Positions 25,546-33,910 of a stretch of DNA of 64,000 nt are shown piece by piece. Below the pieces are notes generated by a model. It was given only the letters and a program-made list of their open reading frames with translations. It searched no databases and had not been told where the DNA came from. The first letter of the stretch is position 1. Each line of letters starts with the position of its first letter. Origin of the DNA: Bacillota bacterium (lineage in GTDB: Bacteria; Bacillota; UBA4882; UBA8346); NCBI GenBank assembly GCA_023410535.1, contig JAEYPR010000021.1:62001-126000 (forward strand). The letters are read 5' to 3'. A program made the position numbers and the translations under genes.

Positions 25546-25570
25546 TGTATGCGGAATAGAGAGGGAATAT
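25546..25570 (-). promoter_or_regulatory. sigma-E-like (mother-cell) promoter candidate
   Basis: On the minus strand ATATT, 14-nt spacer, CATACAGT agrees with the Bacillus sigma-E pattern. It lies 84 nt upstream of the beta-barrel start at 25462. One match by eye is weak evidence. Confidence 0.4.
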
Positions 25571-25597
25571 ATCCATTAAAGAATTACAGCAATAAAG

Positions 25598-25629
25598 AAA
25601 AAGAGCCGCCCATTCGGGCGGCTCTTTTT
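25598..25629 (-). terminator. terminator of porin gene
   Basis: Perfect 14-bp stem AAAAAGAGCCGCCC/GGGCGGCTCTTTTT with loop ATTC; on the minus strand it ends in a T run after the porin stop. Confidence 0.93.
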
Positions 25630-25641
25630 GAGTTAAATAAC

Positions 25642-26613
25642 TTAAAATGTTACAGACACTTTTAAGAAACTTACACCACGATCTTTTGAACCAGTGACGT
25701 TATCATTTGCATCCTTGAAGAATTGGATAGCATCTGCGCCACCAAGATAATAGTTAGAGCTCCGTAAGTACTCGATAGATACATTATCGGTCAAAGCATA
25801 ACCGATTTTAGCACCCCATTGATTTCCACCGTATAAGATCGCATCATCATTAAACTGTTTTTCCGCTTCGAAAGTAACTTTACCAATGGTGTAAGAGAAA
25901 CCAAACAAATAAGCTTCAGTTTGATCATCAGATAAAGCTTTGGATTTATCAGCTAACTTACCAGCTTCAGCCCAAAGATTTAAGGAATCAAATAAAGAAG
26001 TACTTACTTGAACGGCATAACCAGCGTCGCCTTTACCTTCGTATTGATAGTTAGCACCAAGGTTGAAGATGGAAACTTTGGTATGAGCTTCGGCGACAAA
26101 TGCGCCAGCCTCGGTAAAGGAATCGTTTACTACAGTACCATTTTTATATGTTCCAGTAGAACTAGAATCACCATTTTGACCAGCAACAACAGTTAATCCT
26201 AAATTTGTAGTTTCATTAACATCATAACCATATTTCAGAACAAACGGAGCGCTAGTGATCCCATCACCAAAGTTTGGAGCAATACCATCGGTTAAATCGG
26301 CAATAGTCGGGATAACACGAATTTTACCGAAAGAAACATTACCCACACCGGTTTTGTAGGTGGCAAAGGCTTCACGGACTTTAAAGGTACCATTAGAAGT
26401 GTATTGAAGAGCAACAGAGTAATTAGTTGTCTCATCAATATCGCCGTTAAAGAAAAAACGGACGTCACCCCATTGTTGCAGACCAGTGGGGTCCGCATTT
26501 TCGTAAGTTTCAAATGCAAGTTTACCGGTAACAACTGGCGCAGCAGCGGAAACGCTGGCCACAACTGCAAAAACGAGCGACAGGGTAAGTAAAGACACGA
26601 GCAGTTTTTTCAT
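25642..26613 (-). CDS. porin-like outer-membrane beta-barrel protein
   Basis: A 323-residue protein with a signal peptide ending SVSAAAP. Alternating amphipathic strands follow and the protein ends FLKVSVTF, the terminal Phe that marks barrel insertion by the BAM machinery in diderms. There is no SLH domain, unlike the OmpM porins of Negativicutes. AAGGAGGAAATGAA precedes ATG 26613. Codon use and AT content differ from neighbours (more A/T-ending codons), as expected for a highly expressed gene. The passenger solute is unknown. Confidence 0.82.
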   Translation of the reverse strand: MKKLLVSLLTLSLVFAVVASVSAAAPVVTGKLAFETYENADPTGLQQWGDVRFFFNGDIDETTNYSVALQYTSNGTFKVREAFATYKTGVGNVSFGKIRVIPTIADLTDGIAPNFGDGITSAPFVLKYGYDVNETTNLGLTVVAGQNGDSSSTGTYKNGTVVNDSFTEAGAFVAEAHTKVSIFNLGANYQYEGKGDAGYAVQVSTSLFDSLNLWAEAGKLADKSKALSDDQTEAYLFGFSYTIGKVTFEAEKQFNDDAILYGGNQWGAKIGYALTDNVSIEYLRSSNYYLGGADAIQFFKDANDNVTGSKDRGVSFLKVSVTF

Positions 26614-26713
26614 TTCATTTCCTCCTTATTATTTTTGGTATTACTTTGAATACCTTGTTAGTAACTAAGGAAAGAGTTGCTATTGTTTCCTCTTTTACTT
26701 AGTCCTACGTTTA

Positions 26714-26742
26714 AAATTAACACGCATTGGAGAGCTTGTCAA
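26714..26742 (-). promoter_or_regulatory. sigma-A promoter of porin gene
   Basis: On the minus strand TTGACA, 17-nt spacer, TAATTT, about 100 nt upstream of the start. The rest of the 305-bp gap to yqfC shows no other clear signal. Confidence 0.5.
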
Positions 26743-26918
26743 TAATTTGGGACAAAGTTTTGTCAATATTACAAATCATTAACACAATTATTCCGAGTGG
26801 AATTAAAGATATTGAGAGGGTGTGGGCATTTCGGCAGGAACGGTTTTTTGGATTAACCGAATATTTACTTTCGTAAATCATGCACTTGCCGCATACAACT
26901 TAGCGGAGGGATTATACA

Positions 26919-27206
26919 ATGAAAGATGGCAAAAAAAGTCCAATTAGCCACCGGCTGCTTGATTTCCTGGATATACCGCTCGATACGGTGGCGGAATGGC
27001 CGCGGATTGTCCTAAATGCCAATCGTGGCGTTTTGGTCGAAAACCACCGGGGTGTGATCGAATATGATACGAAAGTTGTGCGGATTAACACCAAACCGGG
27101 CGAACTGCGAATTGCCGGCGAAAACTTGACATTGGTTTCGGCAGTCAAAGATGAGATTGTGATCGAAGGAAAGATTGAACGGGTTGAGTTGGTGGATTGG
27201 AGGTAG
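26919..27206 (+). CDS. yqfC: sporulation protein YqfC
   Basis: A 95-residue protein of the YqfC/YabP family (two similar beta-rich halves). LDIPLDTVAEWPRIVLNANRGVLVENHRGVIEYD and ELRIAGENLTLVSAVKDEIVIEGKI are typical. In Bacillus it is made in the mother cell under sigma-E and is encoded directly before yqfD, as here. GGAGGGAT precedes ATG 26919. A CATACAACT at 26892-26900 resembles a sigma-E -10, but no matching -35 is present. Confidence 0.93.
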   Translation: MKDGKKSPISHRLLDFLDIPLDTVAEWPRIVLNANRGVLVENHRGVIEYDTKVVRINTKPGELRIAGENLTLVSAVKDEIVIEGKIERVELVDWR

Positions 27207-27212
27207 AAAAGG

Positions 27213-28418
27213 TTGTTTTTCAATCGGATCGTTTCTTGGCTGACCGGCTATCTGGAGCTATTGGTGCGTGGTCCGCAACTGGAGAAGTTTATCAATCTGG
27301 CGACCAACTCCGGTCTGTTCCTTTGGGATATTCGCCGCGTCGGTCCCGATGTTTTGCATGCGAAGTTGCGGGCGCATGGTTTTTGGCGGGTTCGTGAATA
27401 CGCCAAGCGTTCGCATGCGACAATCCGCTTGCACCGGAAGCGGGGTTGGCCGTTTTGCTGGCGCAAACTCAAACAACGCCGCAGTTTTTTGGTAGGATCC
27501 GTCTTGTTTATCGCGGGGCTGATTTATTTATCAAGTTTGGTTCTGGTTTTGAAAATTGATGGCTTTGAAGGAACCGACCGGGTACGATTATTAACGACCT
27601 TAGGGCGATTGGGGATCAAACCGGGAATCTCCCGGAAAGAGTTGCTGGCGAAAAAGACCTTGATCGAGCGGGAAGTGATGCTGGAAACGCCGCAGGCGGT
27701 TTGGTTCGCCATTAATTTACGCGGGGTGGTCGCGGACATGACGGTCGTCAAACGGAAAACCGCGCCTGCGGCGCCGCCTAGCGTTGATCTGATTGCAGCG
27801 CGGGATGGAGTCGTCACGAAAGTGGTGGTGGTCCGGGGGACGTCGGCGGTGAAAGAAGGGGATACGGTCGCTCCCGGGGATTTACTGATTAGCGGAACGG
27901 AGTGGCAGGCCGATAAAAATACCGGTGAGTTGCATAGAATAACGGTACCGGCCAATGGAATCATTGAAGCGCGGGTCTGGCAGGACATCGAGGTAATTGA
28001 GCCCAAGGTATGCTGGCGGGCGTCACCTGGGCGGGAACGTTTGACAATCTATAGTCTGCGTTGGGGGGAGCAGCAGTGGACCCTTTGGCGTTCGGGCAAA
28101 GGACCGCTGACGGACTACTCCGGAAGCCGGTGGCGAAAACGGTTATATCAAGGAAGGAATCCGCACGACACTGTAGAACTAATTAAAGATATTCAACAAG
28201 CCGTCCGCTGGCAAAAAGTGCGGCGGACTCAGACGGAGTTGAAGACGAGCGCGGTTCGTGAAGCGGCGGAACGCCGGAAATTGCTGATCGGAACCGTAGC
28301 CGGTTCCAATGAGCGACGGACTGAAGCCTGGATCGATGAGGGCAACTTTCTCCGGCTGATTGTGACATACGAAATGAACCAAAACATCGCGCTTGTCGCC
28401 CCGATACGAAAGGAGTAA
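27213..28418 (+). CDS. yqfD: sporulation protein YqfD
   Basis: A 401-residue membrane protein. A basic cytoplasmic N-terminus with a central hydrophobic helix (FLVGSVLFIAGLIYLSSLVLVL) is followed by an extracytoplasmic domain (DLIAARDGVVTKVVVVRGTSAVKEGDTVAPGDLLISG). This resembles SpoIVB-associated YqfD proteins needed for sporulation. The TTG at 27213 is 8 nt after GGAGGT, which overlaps the end of yqfC; coupling is likely. The order yqfC-yqfD-phoH-yqfF is conserved across spore formers. Confidence 0.94.
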   Translation: MFFNRIVSWLTGYLELLVRGPQLEKFINLATNSGLFLWDIRRVGPDVLHAKLRAHGFWRVREYAKRSHATIRLHRKRGWPFCWRKLKQRRSFLVGSVLFIAGLIYLSSLVLVLKIDGFEGTDRVRLLTTLGRLGIKPGISRKELLAKKTLIEREVMLETPQAVWFAINLRGVVADMTVVKRKTAPAAPPSVDLIAARDGVVTKVVVVRGTSAVKEGDTVAPGDLLISGTEWQADKNTGELHRITVPANGIIEARVWQDIEVIEPKVCWRASPGRERLTIYSLRWGEQQWTLWRSGKGPLTDYSGSRWRKRLYQGRNPHDTVELIKDIQQAVRWQKVRRTQTELKTSAVREAAERRKLLIGTVAGSNERRTEAWIDEGNFLRLIVTYEMNQNIALVAPIRKE

Positions 28419-28428
28419 CCATAACTTT

Positions 28429-29418
28429 TTGAATACAACAGAACTGAAACTGGCAATTGAACCTCGCCTGGCACCCCAGATCATTGGGAAAATGGAAGAA
28501 AACCTGCGTCAAATCAGTAACGGTCTGGGAATTGAAGTGTTCTCGCGCGGTAACGAACTTTTGTTATCCGGTGACGAAATTCAAGTGGGCCGGGCGGCGG
28601 AGATCTTTAATATTTTAGGCGACCAACTGCAGAAAGGGTACCATCCGGGATTGCCTGAAGTCGCCTATATGGTGAATCTGGCAAAAGAAGATCAATTATA
28701 TAAGGTAACCTCGCTCACCCAGGAAGTGGTGGCGGTCACCGCCCGCGGTAAAAAACTCTTTCCGCGGACGATCGGGCAGAAACAATATGTGGAATCGATC
28801 AAGCAAGGCGGGTTGACCTTTGGCATCGGTCCGGCCGGCACCGGCAAAACATACTTGGCGGTGGCGTTGGCGGTCGCGGCGCTGCAGGCAAAGGAAGTCA
28901 ACCGGCTGATTCTGACCCGGCCGGCGGTGGAAGCCGGAGAAAAACTGGGTTTTTTACCTGGGGATCTCCAGGAGAAAGTCGACCCGTATTTGCGCCCGTT
29001 GTATGATGCCCTGTTCGATATCATGGGGGTCGACCTGTTTCATAAAAACATGGAACGGGGGATCATCGAAATTGCCCCGTTGGCGTATATGCGCGGCCGG
29101 ACCTTGGATGATTCATTCATTATTTTGGACGAGGCGCAAAATACGACGCCGGAACAGATGAAAATGTTCTTAACTCGCTTGGGTTTTGGCTCCAGAGCAG
29201 TGGTTACCGGGGATATCACCCAAGTGGACTTGCCGAAAGGAACTAGCTCGGGATTGGCCAATGTCGCCCAGATCTTTGACGGAGTTCCTGGAATCAATGT
29301 CGTGATGCTGACTGACCGCGATGTGGTCCGGCATGAACTGGTTCAACGGATTATTCGAGCTTACGAACGCTATCAAATACTCCAAGCCAAAGGAGACAAC
29401 CCGGTTGGAACACCATGA
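28429..29418 (+). CDS. phoH: PhoH-like ATPase
   Basis: A 329-residue P-loop protein of the PhoH/YlaK family. Walker A is GPAGTGKT (134-141) and Walker B lies in FIILDEAQNTTPEQMKMFLTR; TGDITQVDLP follows. The N-terminal KH-like region suggests RNA binding. Relatives act with YbeY, whose gene is two positions downstream. TTG 28429 gives the conventional N-terminus although its binding site AAAGGAG is about 13 nt away; the upstream extension would lie inside yqfD. Confidence 0.93.
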   Translation: MNTTELKLAIEPRLAPQIIGKMEENLRQISNGLGIEVFSRGNELLLSGDEIQVGRAAEIFNILGDQLQKGYHPGLPEVAYMVNLAKEDQLYKVTSLTQEVVAVTARGKKLFPRTIGQKQYVESIKQGGLTFGIGPAGTGKTYLAVALAVAALQAKEVNRLILTRPAVEAGEKLGFLPGDLQEKVDPYLRPLYDALFDIMGVDLFHKNMERGIIEIAPLAYMRGRTLDDSFIILDEAQNTTPEQMKMFLTRLGFGSRAVVTGDITQVDLPKGTSSGLANVAQIFDGVPGINVVMLTDRDVVRHELVQRIIRAYERYQILQAKGDNPVGTP

Positions 29419-31612
29419 AAGTCCGGGGTTAAACCCCAAGAAAACACGGAATATCAATACCACCTCGCTTGAGGTAATGACCAAAATGGCCGGAGTGATC
29501 CGAACGCCTTCCGTTCGGGAAGGACTCCTGGTCTTGGTTTGCTTTGTGTTATTGATTACGCTGTTGCAGATCAATATTGCGACACCGACCCGCAATGTGA
29601 AGGTGGGGCAAGTATGCACCGAAGAGATTCGCGCCCCGAAAGACGTGGAAGACTCCGAAGCCACCAAAATGGCGCAGGAGGACGCCTGGAACCGCGAACA
29701 AGAAGTCGCGCAACAAGATCCGAGTTTCTATAAGATTGACAGCTCGATTGAGAGCGACACCGCGTATAAATTAAACCGTTTCTTTGAAATTATCGACCAG
29801 GAACGGGTCAAAACCAGTAATAAACCGGATGGTCAATCAAAGGAAAATATTGCAGACTTGCTGACCCGTTTAGCCAAGTTTTTATATAAAGCGCCCAATC
29901 GGGAATTGGTCCAACAATTAATTCGCTTGCCGGACTTTGATTATCAAATTATTAAAGAAAGAACCCATCGCAACTTAAAAGACCTACTTGCCAAAGAGAT
30001 GATTGATGCCAACGGTTTGGCAAGAATCTATAAACTGCTGCCATCGCTGGTGGAAAAGGAAGCGCTTCAACCGGAATTACAATCGGTTTTGCTGAAGTTG
30101 TTAACCGCGTCTGTCCAGCCCAATCTAATCATGGATCAGGCCAAGTTGATCCGGTTTAAGGACCAAGTGACCCAACAAGTCCCGAAAGTGATGATCCGGG
30201 CCAATGAGATTTTGATCGCTAAAAATCAGGTGATTACCGAAAATGACATGAAGATGCTGAAAGAGTTGCATCTGATCACCGATGAATCCAACCGGGTACG
30301 GGTCTTTCTCAGCTTGTCGTTTTTCGTGTTATTGATGGTCGTGGGCGGCCTGATTTATATCTTCCAATTTCATTCGAGCTTATTCAAGCAAGAGCGTTTG
30401 CTCTATCTCTTATTAATGCTGCTGGTGTTGGTGATCGGGCTGATTAAAGCCCTGACGTTCACTCAAAGCCCGATGTTGCCCTATATGGCTCCGGTCAGCT
30501 TTGCCACAATTTTAATCAGTATTTTGATCAGCCCGCAGTTGGCCTTAGCGATGGCCGCGATCTTCGGATTGCTGGGCGGAATTATTGTCCAACTGGATCT
30601 CTCGTTGACGGTTTTTTACTTTGTCAGCGGGGTGGTTTCGGTATTTTCGGTCTATAATTTTCATCGCCAACGCGATTTGGTCCGGACCGGTTTAATTCTG
30701 ATGGGGGTGAACGCGGTCACGGCTATCGGGCTAAATCTCCTTTTCACCAGCGCCTTCCGGCTGGATATGTTGCTTTTTGCGGTGGCCAACGGCTTTCTCT
30801 CGGCGGTGCTGGCGATTGGTTCATTGCCCTTTATTGAGCATTTATTTGGATTGACCTCGGCAATCCGCTTGCTGGAACTGTCTAATCCGGGCCATCCTTT
30901 GTTACGCCGGCTACAGATCGAAGCGCCCGGGACGTATCATCATAGTATTATGGTGGGTAACCTAGCGGAAGCAGCGGCGGAGGGAATCGGCGCCGACACC
31001 CTGTGGGTCCGGGTCGGCTCCTATTATCATGATATCGGTAAGATCAAACGGCCGTATTTCTTTGTGGAGAACCAATTCGGACAGGATAATCCCCACGAAA
31101 AACTTAACCCGACCCTGAGTACGTTGATCATTACGTATCATGTCAAAGAAGGGGCGGAGATCGCCCGGGAACACGGTTTGCCCGAAAAACTCATTGCCAT
31201 CATCGAACAGCATCATGGCACCGACTTGGTGCGTTATTTCTATAAACGGGCCACTGAAACGGTCCAGGGCGAGAGGGAAGTTTTGATTGAGGAAGATTTC
31301 CGTTATGAAGGGCCAAAGCCGCGTAGTAAAGAAGCGGCCTTGGTGATGTTGGCCGATTCGGTGGAGGCAGCGGTCCGGGCGTTGCCCAAACCGACGCCCG
31401 CGAAGGTGGAGGCGTTGATTCAGAAGATCATTCGGGAACGGTTGGATGACGGGCAGTTTGATGAGTGCGATCTGACCTTGAAAGATTTAAATAAAGTTAA
31501 GAACAGCTTTTTGAAGGTTTTGGGAGGTTTATTCCATAACCGCATCGAATATCCGGAGACGGTTTTAAACGAGATAGAAAGGAAGAAGGCCAGTGCCGAT
31601 CCTACTAAATAA
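29405..31612 (+). CDS. yqfF: 7TM-HD c-di-AMP phosphodiesterase PgpH/YqfF
   Basis: A 735-residue membrane enzyme. One N-terminal helix (LLVLVCFVLLITLLQI), a large extracytoplasmic domain, about seven helices (residues 300-510) and a cytosolic HD domain (GTYHHSIMVGNL, GSYYHDIGKIKRP, EQHHGTDLV) match PgpH, which hydrolyses c-di-AMP. TTG 29405, inside the end of phoH, lies 8 nt after AAAGGAGA and is chosen over further upstream frames. It overlaps ybeY by 20 nt. Confidence 0.93.
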   Translation: MEHHESPGLNPKKTRNINTTSLEVMTKMAGVIRTPSVREGLLVLVCFVLLITLLQINIATPTRNVKVGQVCTEEIRAPKDVEDSEATKMAQEDAWNREQEVAQQDPSFYKIDSSIESDTAYKLNRFFEIIDQERVKTSNKPDGQSKENIADLLTRLAKFLYKAPNRELVQQLIRLPDFDYQIIKERTHRNLKDLLAKEMIDANGLARIYKLLPSLVEKEALQPELQSVLLKLLTASVQPNLIMDQAKLIRFKDQVTQQVPKVMIRANEILIAKNQVITENDMKMLKELHLITDESNRVRVFLSLSFFVLLMVVGGLIYIFQFHSSLFKQERLLYLLLMLLVLVIGLIKALTFTQSPMLPYMAPVSFATILISILISPQLALAMAAIFGLLGGIIVQLDLSLTVFYFVSGVVSVFSVYNFHRQRDLVRTGLILMGVNAVTAIGLNLLFTSAFRLDMLLFAVANGFLSAVLAIGSLPFIEHLFGLTSAIRLLELSNPGHPLLRRLQIEAPGTYHHSIMVGNLAEAAAEGIGADTLWVRVGSYYHDIGKIKRPYFFVENQFGQDNPHEKLNPTLSTLIITYHVKEGAEIAREHGLPEKLIAIIEQHHGTDLVRYFYKRATETVQGEREVLIEEDFRYEGPKPRSKEAALVMLADSVEAAVRALPKPTPAKVEALIQKIIRERLDDGQFDECDLTLKDLNKVKNSFLKVLGGLFHNRIEYPETVLNEIERKKASADPTK

Positions 31613-32069
31613 TATTCAGGAACTTCACCCGGTCTCCGAAGCCCAATTGGAGCTATTAAATTCGGTCTTGGAATATGGGCTGAGCGTACAGGGGAAACCC
31701 CAAGCCGAAGTCAGCGTGATTTTAGTCGATAATCCCTATATTCACGAACTCAATGCGACCTATCGCGGGGTTGATCGTCCGACCGACGTTTTATCGTTTG
31801 CCATTACGGAGTCGGCGGAAGCGGATGATTTTAATTTGCCGGAGGATGTCCCGGAGCTGTTGGGAGATATCTTTATTTCAGTAGAAAAGACCATTGAACA
31901 AGCCGAGGAATACGGCCATTCTTTCGAACGGGAGCTCTGTTACCTGGCTGTCCATGGGTTATTGCATCTCGTCGGGTATGATCATCAGACTGCGGAAGCG
32001 ACCGAAGCCATGCGGGAACAGGAAGAGCAAATCCTCCGTCAGCACGAATTGGGGAGGAACGCCCGTTGA
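31593..32069 (+). CDS. ybeY: endoribonuclease YbeY
   Basis: A 158-residue zinc endoribonuclease acting in 16S rRNA 3' end maturation and ribosome quality control. The metal motif is HGLLHLVGYDH; the core LNATYRGVDRPTDVLSFAI and LGDIFISVEKT are typical. The GTG at 31593 follows AAAGGAAG and overlaps yqfF. The stop overlaps the start of the next gene (TTGA), so the operon is tightly coupled. Confidence 0.96.
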   Translation: MPILLNNIQELHPVSEAQLELLNSVLEYGLSVQGKPQAEVSVILVDNPYIHELNATYRGVDRPTDVLSFAITESAEADDFNLPEDVPELLGDIFISVEKTIEQAEEYGHSFERELCYLAVHGLLHLVGYDHQTAEATEAMREQEEQILRQHELGRNAR

Positions 32070-32764
32070 GATCAAGGACGCTGTTGGACTCGTTTAACGC
32101 TGCTTTTGACGGCGTGGTGTATGCCTTAAAAACTCAGCGCAATATGCGTTTGCATTTTTTAGCAACCGGAATCGTCTTATTGGCTTCGTTGATTTTTAAG
32201 CTGACGAAGCTAGAAATCCTCATGCTGTTTGTGACCATTGCCTTTGTGATCGTCGCCGAGATGATTAACACCGCCATCGAGGTGGTGGTGGATCTGATCA
32301 CCCAGGAACTACATCCCTTGGCGGCAATCGCTAAAAACGTGGCGGCCGGCGCGGTGCTGGTGGCCGCGACGGTAGCGGTGATCGTCGGTTATATGATTTT
32401 TTTTCCGAAGTTTGACCCCTTGATCCCGACGGTGATCGTTTCATTGAAAAAAGGCCCGGTTTATCTGAGTATGATTGCGATCGTCTTTACGATCGTTTTC
32501 ACCATCGCCGGGAAGGCGTTGACCAAAACCGGCCGCCCGGTCCAAGGAGGAATGCCCAGCGGTCATTCGGCGTTGGCTTCTGCAGCGGCAACGGCGATCT
32601 TATTCCTCACCAAAAGCGGCTTGGTAACCGCGCTTGCCTTATTTTTATTGGTGCTGGTGGCCGAGAGCCGGGTTGAAAGCAAAATCCACACTCCCAGTGA
32701 GGTGTTTGTCGGATCCTTACTGGGTTTTTTCACAACTTTAATCATCTTTCAATTGATGGATTAA
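32066..32764 (+). CDS. dgkA: undecaprenol/diacylglycerol kinase fused to PAP2 phosphatase
   Basis: A 232-residue membrane protein in two parts. Residues 1-110 are a DgkA-type kinase (RNMRLHFLATGIV, EMINTAIEVVVD active-site motif). Residues 125-232 are a PAP2 lipid phosphatase with KALTKTGRP, PSGHS and SRVESKIHTPSEV. The fusion pairs phosphorylation and dephosphorylation of lipid carriers or diacylglycerol in one chain. TTG 32066 is 8 nt after GGGGAGG. In Bacillus the separate dgkA sits at the same place. Confidence 0.93.
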   Translation: MRSRTLLDSFNAAFDGVVYALKTQRNMRLHFLATGIVLLASLIFKLTKLEILMLFVTIAFVIVAEMINTAIEVVVDLITQELHPLAAIAKNVAAGAVLVAATVAVIVGYMIFFPKFDPLIPTVIVSLKKGPVYLSMIAIVFTIVFTIAGKALTKTGRPVQGGMPSGHSALASAAATAILFLTKSGLVTALALFLLVLVAESRVESKIHTPSEVFVGSLLGFFTTLIIFQLMD

Positions 32765-32874
32765 CATCGTTTGCGCGCGCTTCGAAGCGGTTTTCTAGGC
32801 AGTAAACGGGAAAGATTTTGATTTTTTCGGAAAATCAGTCGCACGGTTAATATAATAATGGAGGTTTGTGACTG

Positions 32875-33330
32875 ATGAATGGGGGAGTGGGTATGCCCGT
32901 ATCAAAGGAAGAGTTGGTGGCAATAGCCCGTAAGGCTTGGGAGAAGGCTTACGCCCCGTATTCCAACTATCAGGTGGGTGCGGCGTTACTCGGTAAATCG
33001 GGAATTGTTTATACCGGATGCAATATTGAGAACGCTTCGTTTGGGGCGACCATCTGCGCCGAACGAGTGGCGGCTTGCAAAGCGGTGTCCGAAGGCGAAC
33101 GGGAGTTTGAAGCGGTAGCGATCGTGGTTAACGCCGACCAACCGGTTTTACCGTGTGGGATCTGCCGGCAGTTTCTTTCAGAATTCAACTTAGATCTAAA
33201 ACTGTATTTGGCTACCGTCAAAGGGGCTGCAATCGAAACCACGACGTTGCGCGAATTTCTTCCGGGCGCGTTCGGGCCGGGAAATCTCAATAAGTCGTCC
33301 ACACTAGCTACCGCTCGCGCAAGCGAATGA
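32875..33330 (+). CDS. cdd: cytidine deaminase with repeat-derived C-terminus
   Basis: A 151-residue zinc enzyme that deaminates cytidine and deoxycytidine. The zinc site is CAE (61-63) plus PCGICRQF (Cys94, Cys97); YSNYQVGAALL and GCNIENASFGATIC are standard. The last residues after LPGAFGPGNLNK (STLATARASE) are encoded by a copy of the 38-nt dispersed repeat, extending the protein beyond its usual end. Two starts are possible: ATG 32875 after GGAGG, and ATG 32893 after GGGGGA. TATAAT at 32851-32856 may be the -10. Confidence 0.95.
   Translation: MNGGVGMPVSKEELVAIARKAWEKAYAPYSNYQVGAALLGKSGIVYTGCNIENASFGATICAERVAACKAVSEGEREFEAVAIVVNADQPVLPCGICRQFLSEFNLDLKLYLATVKGAAIETTTLREFLPGAFGPGNLNKSSTLATARASE
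33294..33324 (-). repeat. 38-nt dispersed repeat, copy 3 (7-nt deletion)
   Basis: On the minus strand it reads as the repeat at 16055 and 46522 but lacks 7 nt in the middle. It forms the 3' end of cdd. Confidence 0.7.
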
Positions 33331-33430
33331 AAAAATAAGCTAGGTGAAGCGACATAAAACCGAGTTGTTTTCTAGAATAAATAATACATAAATATTCTCG
33401 GATGAGTAATGATTGGCTTAGGAGGGCATC

Positions 33431-33910
33431 ATGGATTCGACGGAATATACAATAACGGTTGAGGTTGTCACCAAGATTGACGAGTATTTGCGCGAGACAA
33501 TCATGTCCATTGATGAAGAGGCGTTTGGACCCGGGAGTTTAAACGAATGGTCGTTACCGCCGTTTCTTCACTATGGACGGGTCTATCTGGCGCGGTTTAA
33601 CGGAACCCCGGTGGGCATCGCCGAACTGATGCGGGATTGGCGTGATCCGGAATTAGCCTATTTATACGGTTATGCAGTTGCCCAACAATACCAGGGATAC
33701 GGTTTGGGTACGGCGATGCTGCGGACCATCTTCGAAGGACTGCCCCGCGCCGGATTTAAACGGCTGCAATTGACGGTTCATCCTGAAAATCAGGTGGCGA
33801 TTCACATTTATCAAGATAAGTTCCGCATGAAAAAACTTGACTTTTTGAAAGACTATTACGGCCCCGGCGAAGACCGGTGGTTATTTGAATGGAATTGGGA
33901 TGGCGAATGA
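33431..33910 (+). CDS. GNAT-family N-acetyltransferase
   Basis: A 159-residue protein with the GNAT fold: LYGYAVAQQYQGYGLGTAMLRTI holds the acetyl-CoA loop (QGYGLG), and NQVAIHIYQDKFRMKK is the usual helix near the C-terminus. The substrate is unknown. AGGAGGGCATC precedes ATG 33431. It overlaps era by 4 nt (ATGA), so it is translated together with era. Confidence 0.85.
   Translation: MDSTEYTITVEVVTKIDEYLRETIMSIDEEAFGPGSLNEWSLPPFLHYGRVYLARFNGTPVGIAELMRDWRDPELAYLYGYAVAQQYQGYGLGTAMLRTIFEGLPRAGFKRLQLTVHPENQVAIHIYQDKFRMKKLDFLKDYYGPGEDRWLFEWNWDGE

Noticed and set aside
26860..26900. Sigma-E promoter for yqfC (CATACAACT)
   Set aside because: No ATATT-like -35 at 13-15 nt; only the -10 half fits.
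29321..29404. N-terminal extension of the YqfF frame into phoH
   Set aside because: A TTG at 29405 has an ideal ribosome binding site and gives the family N-terminus.
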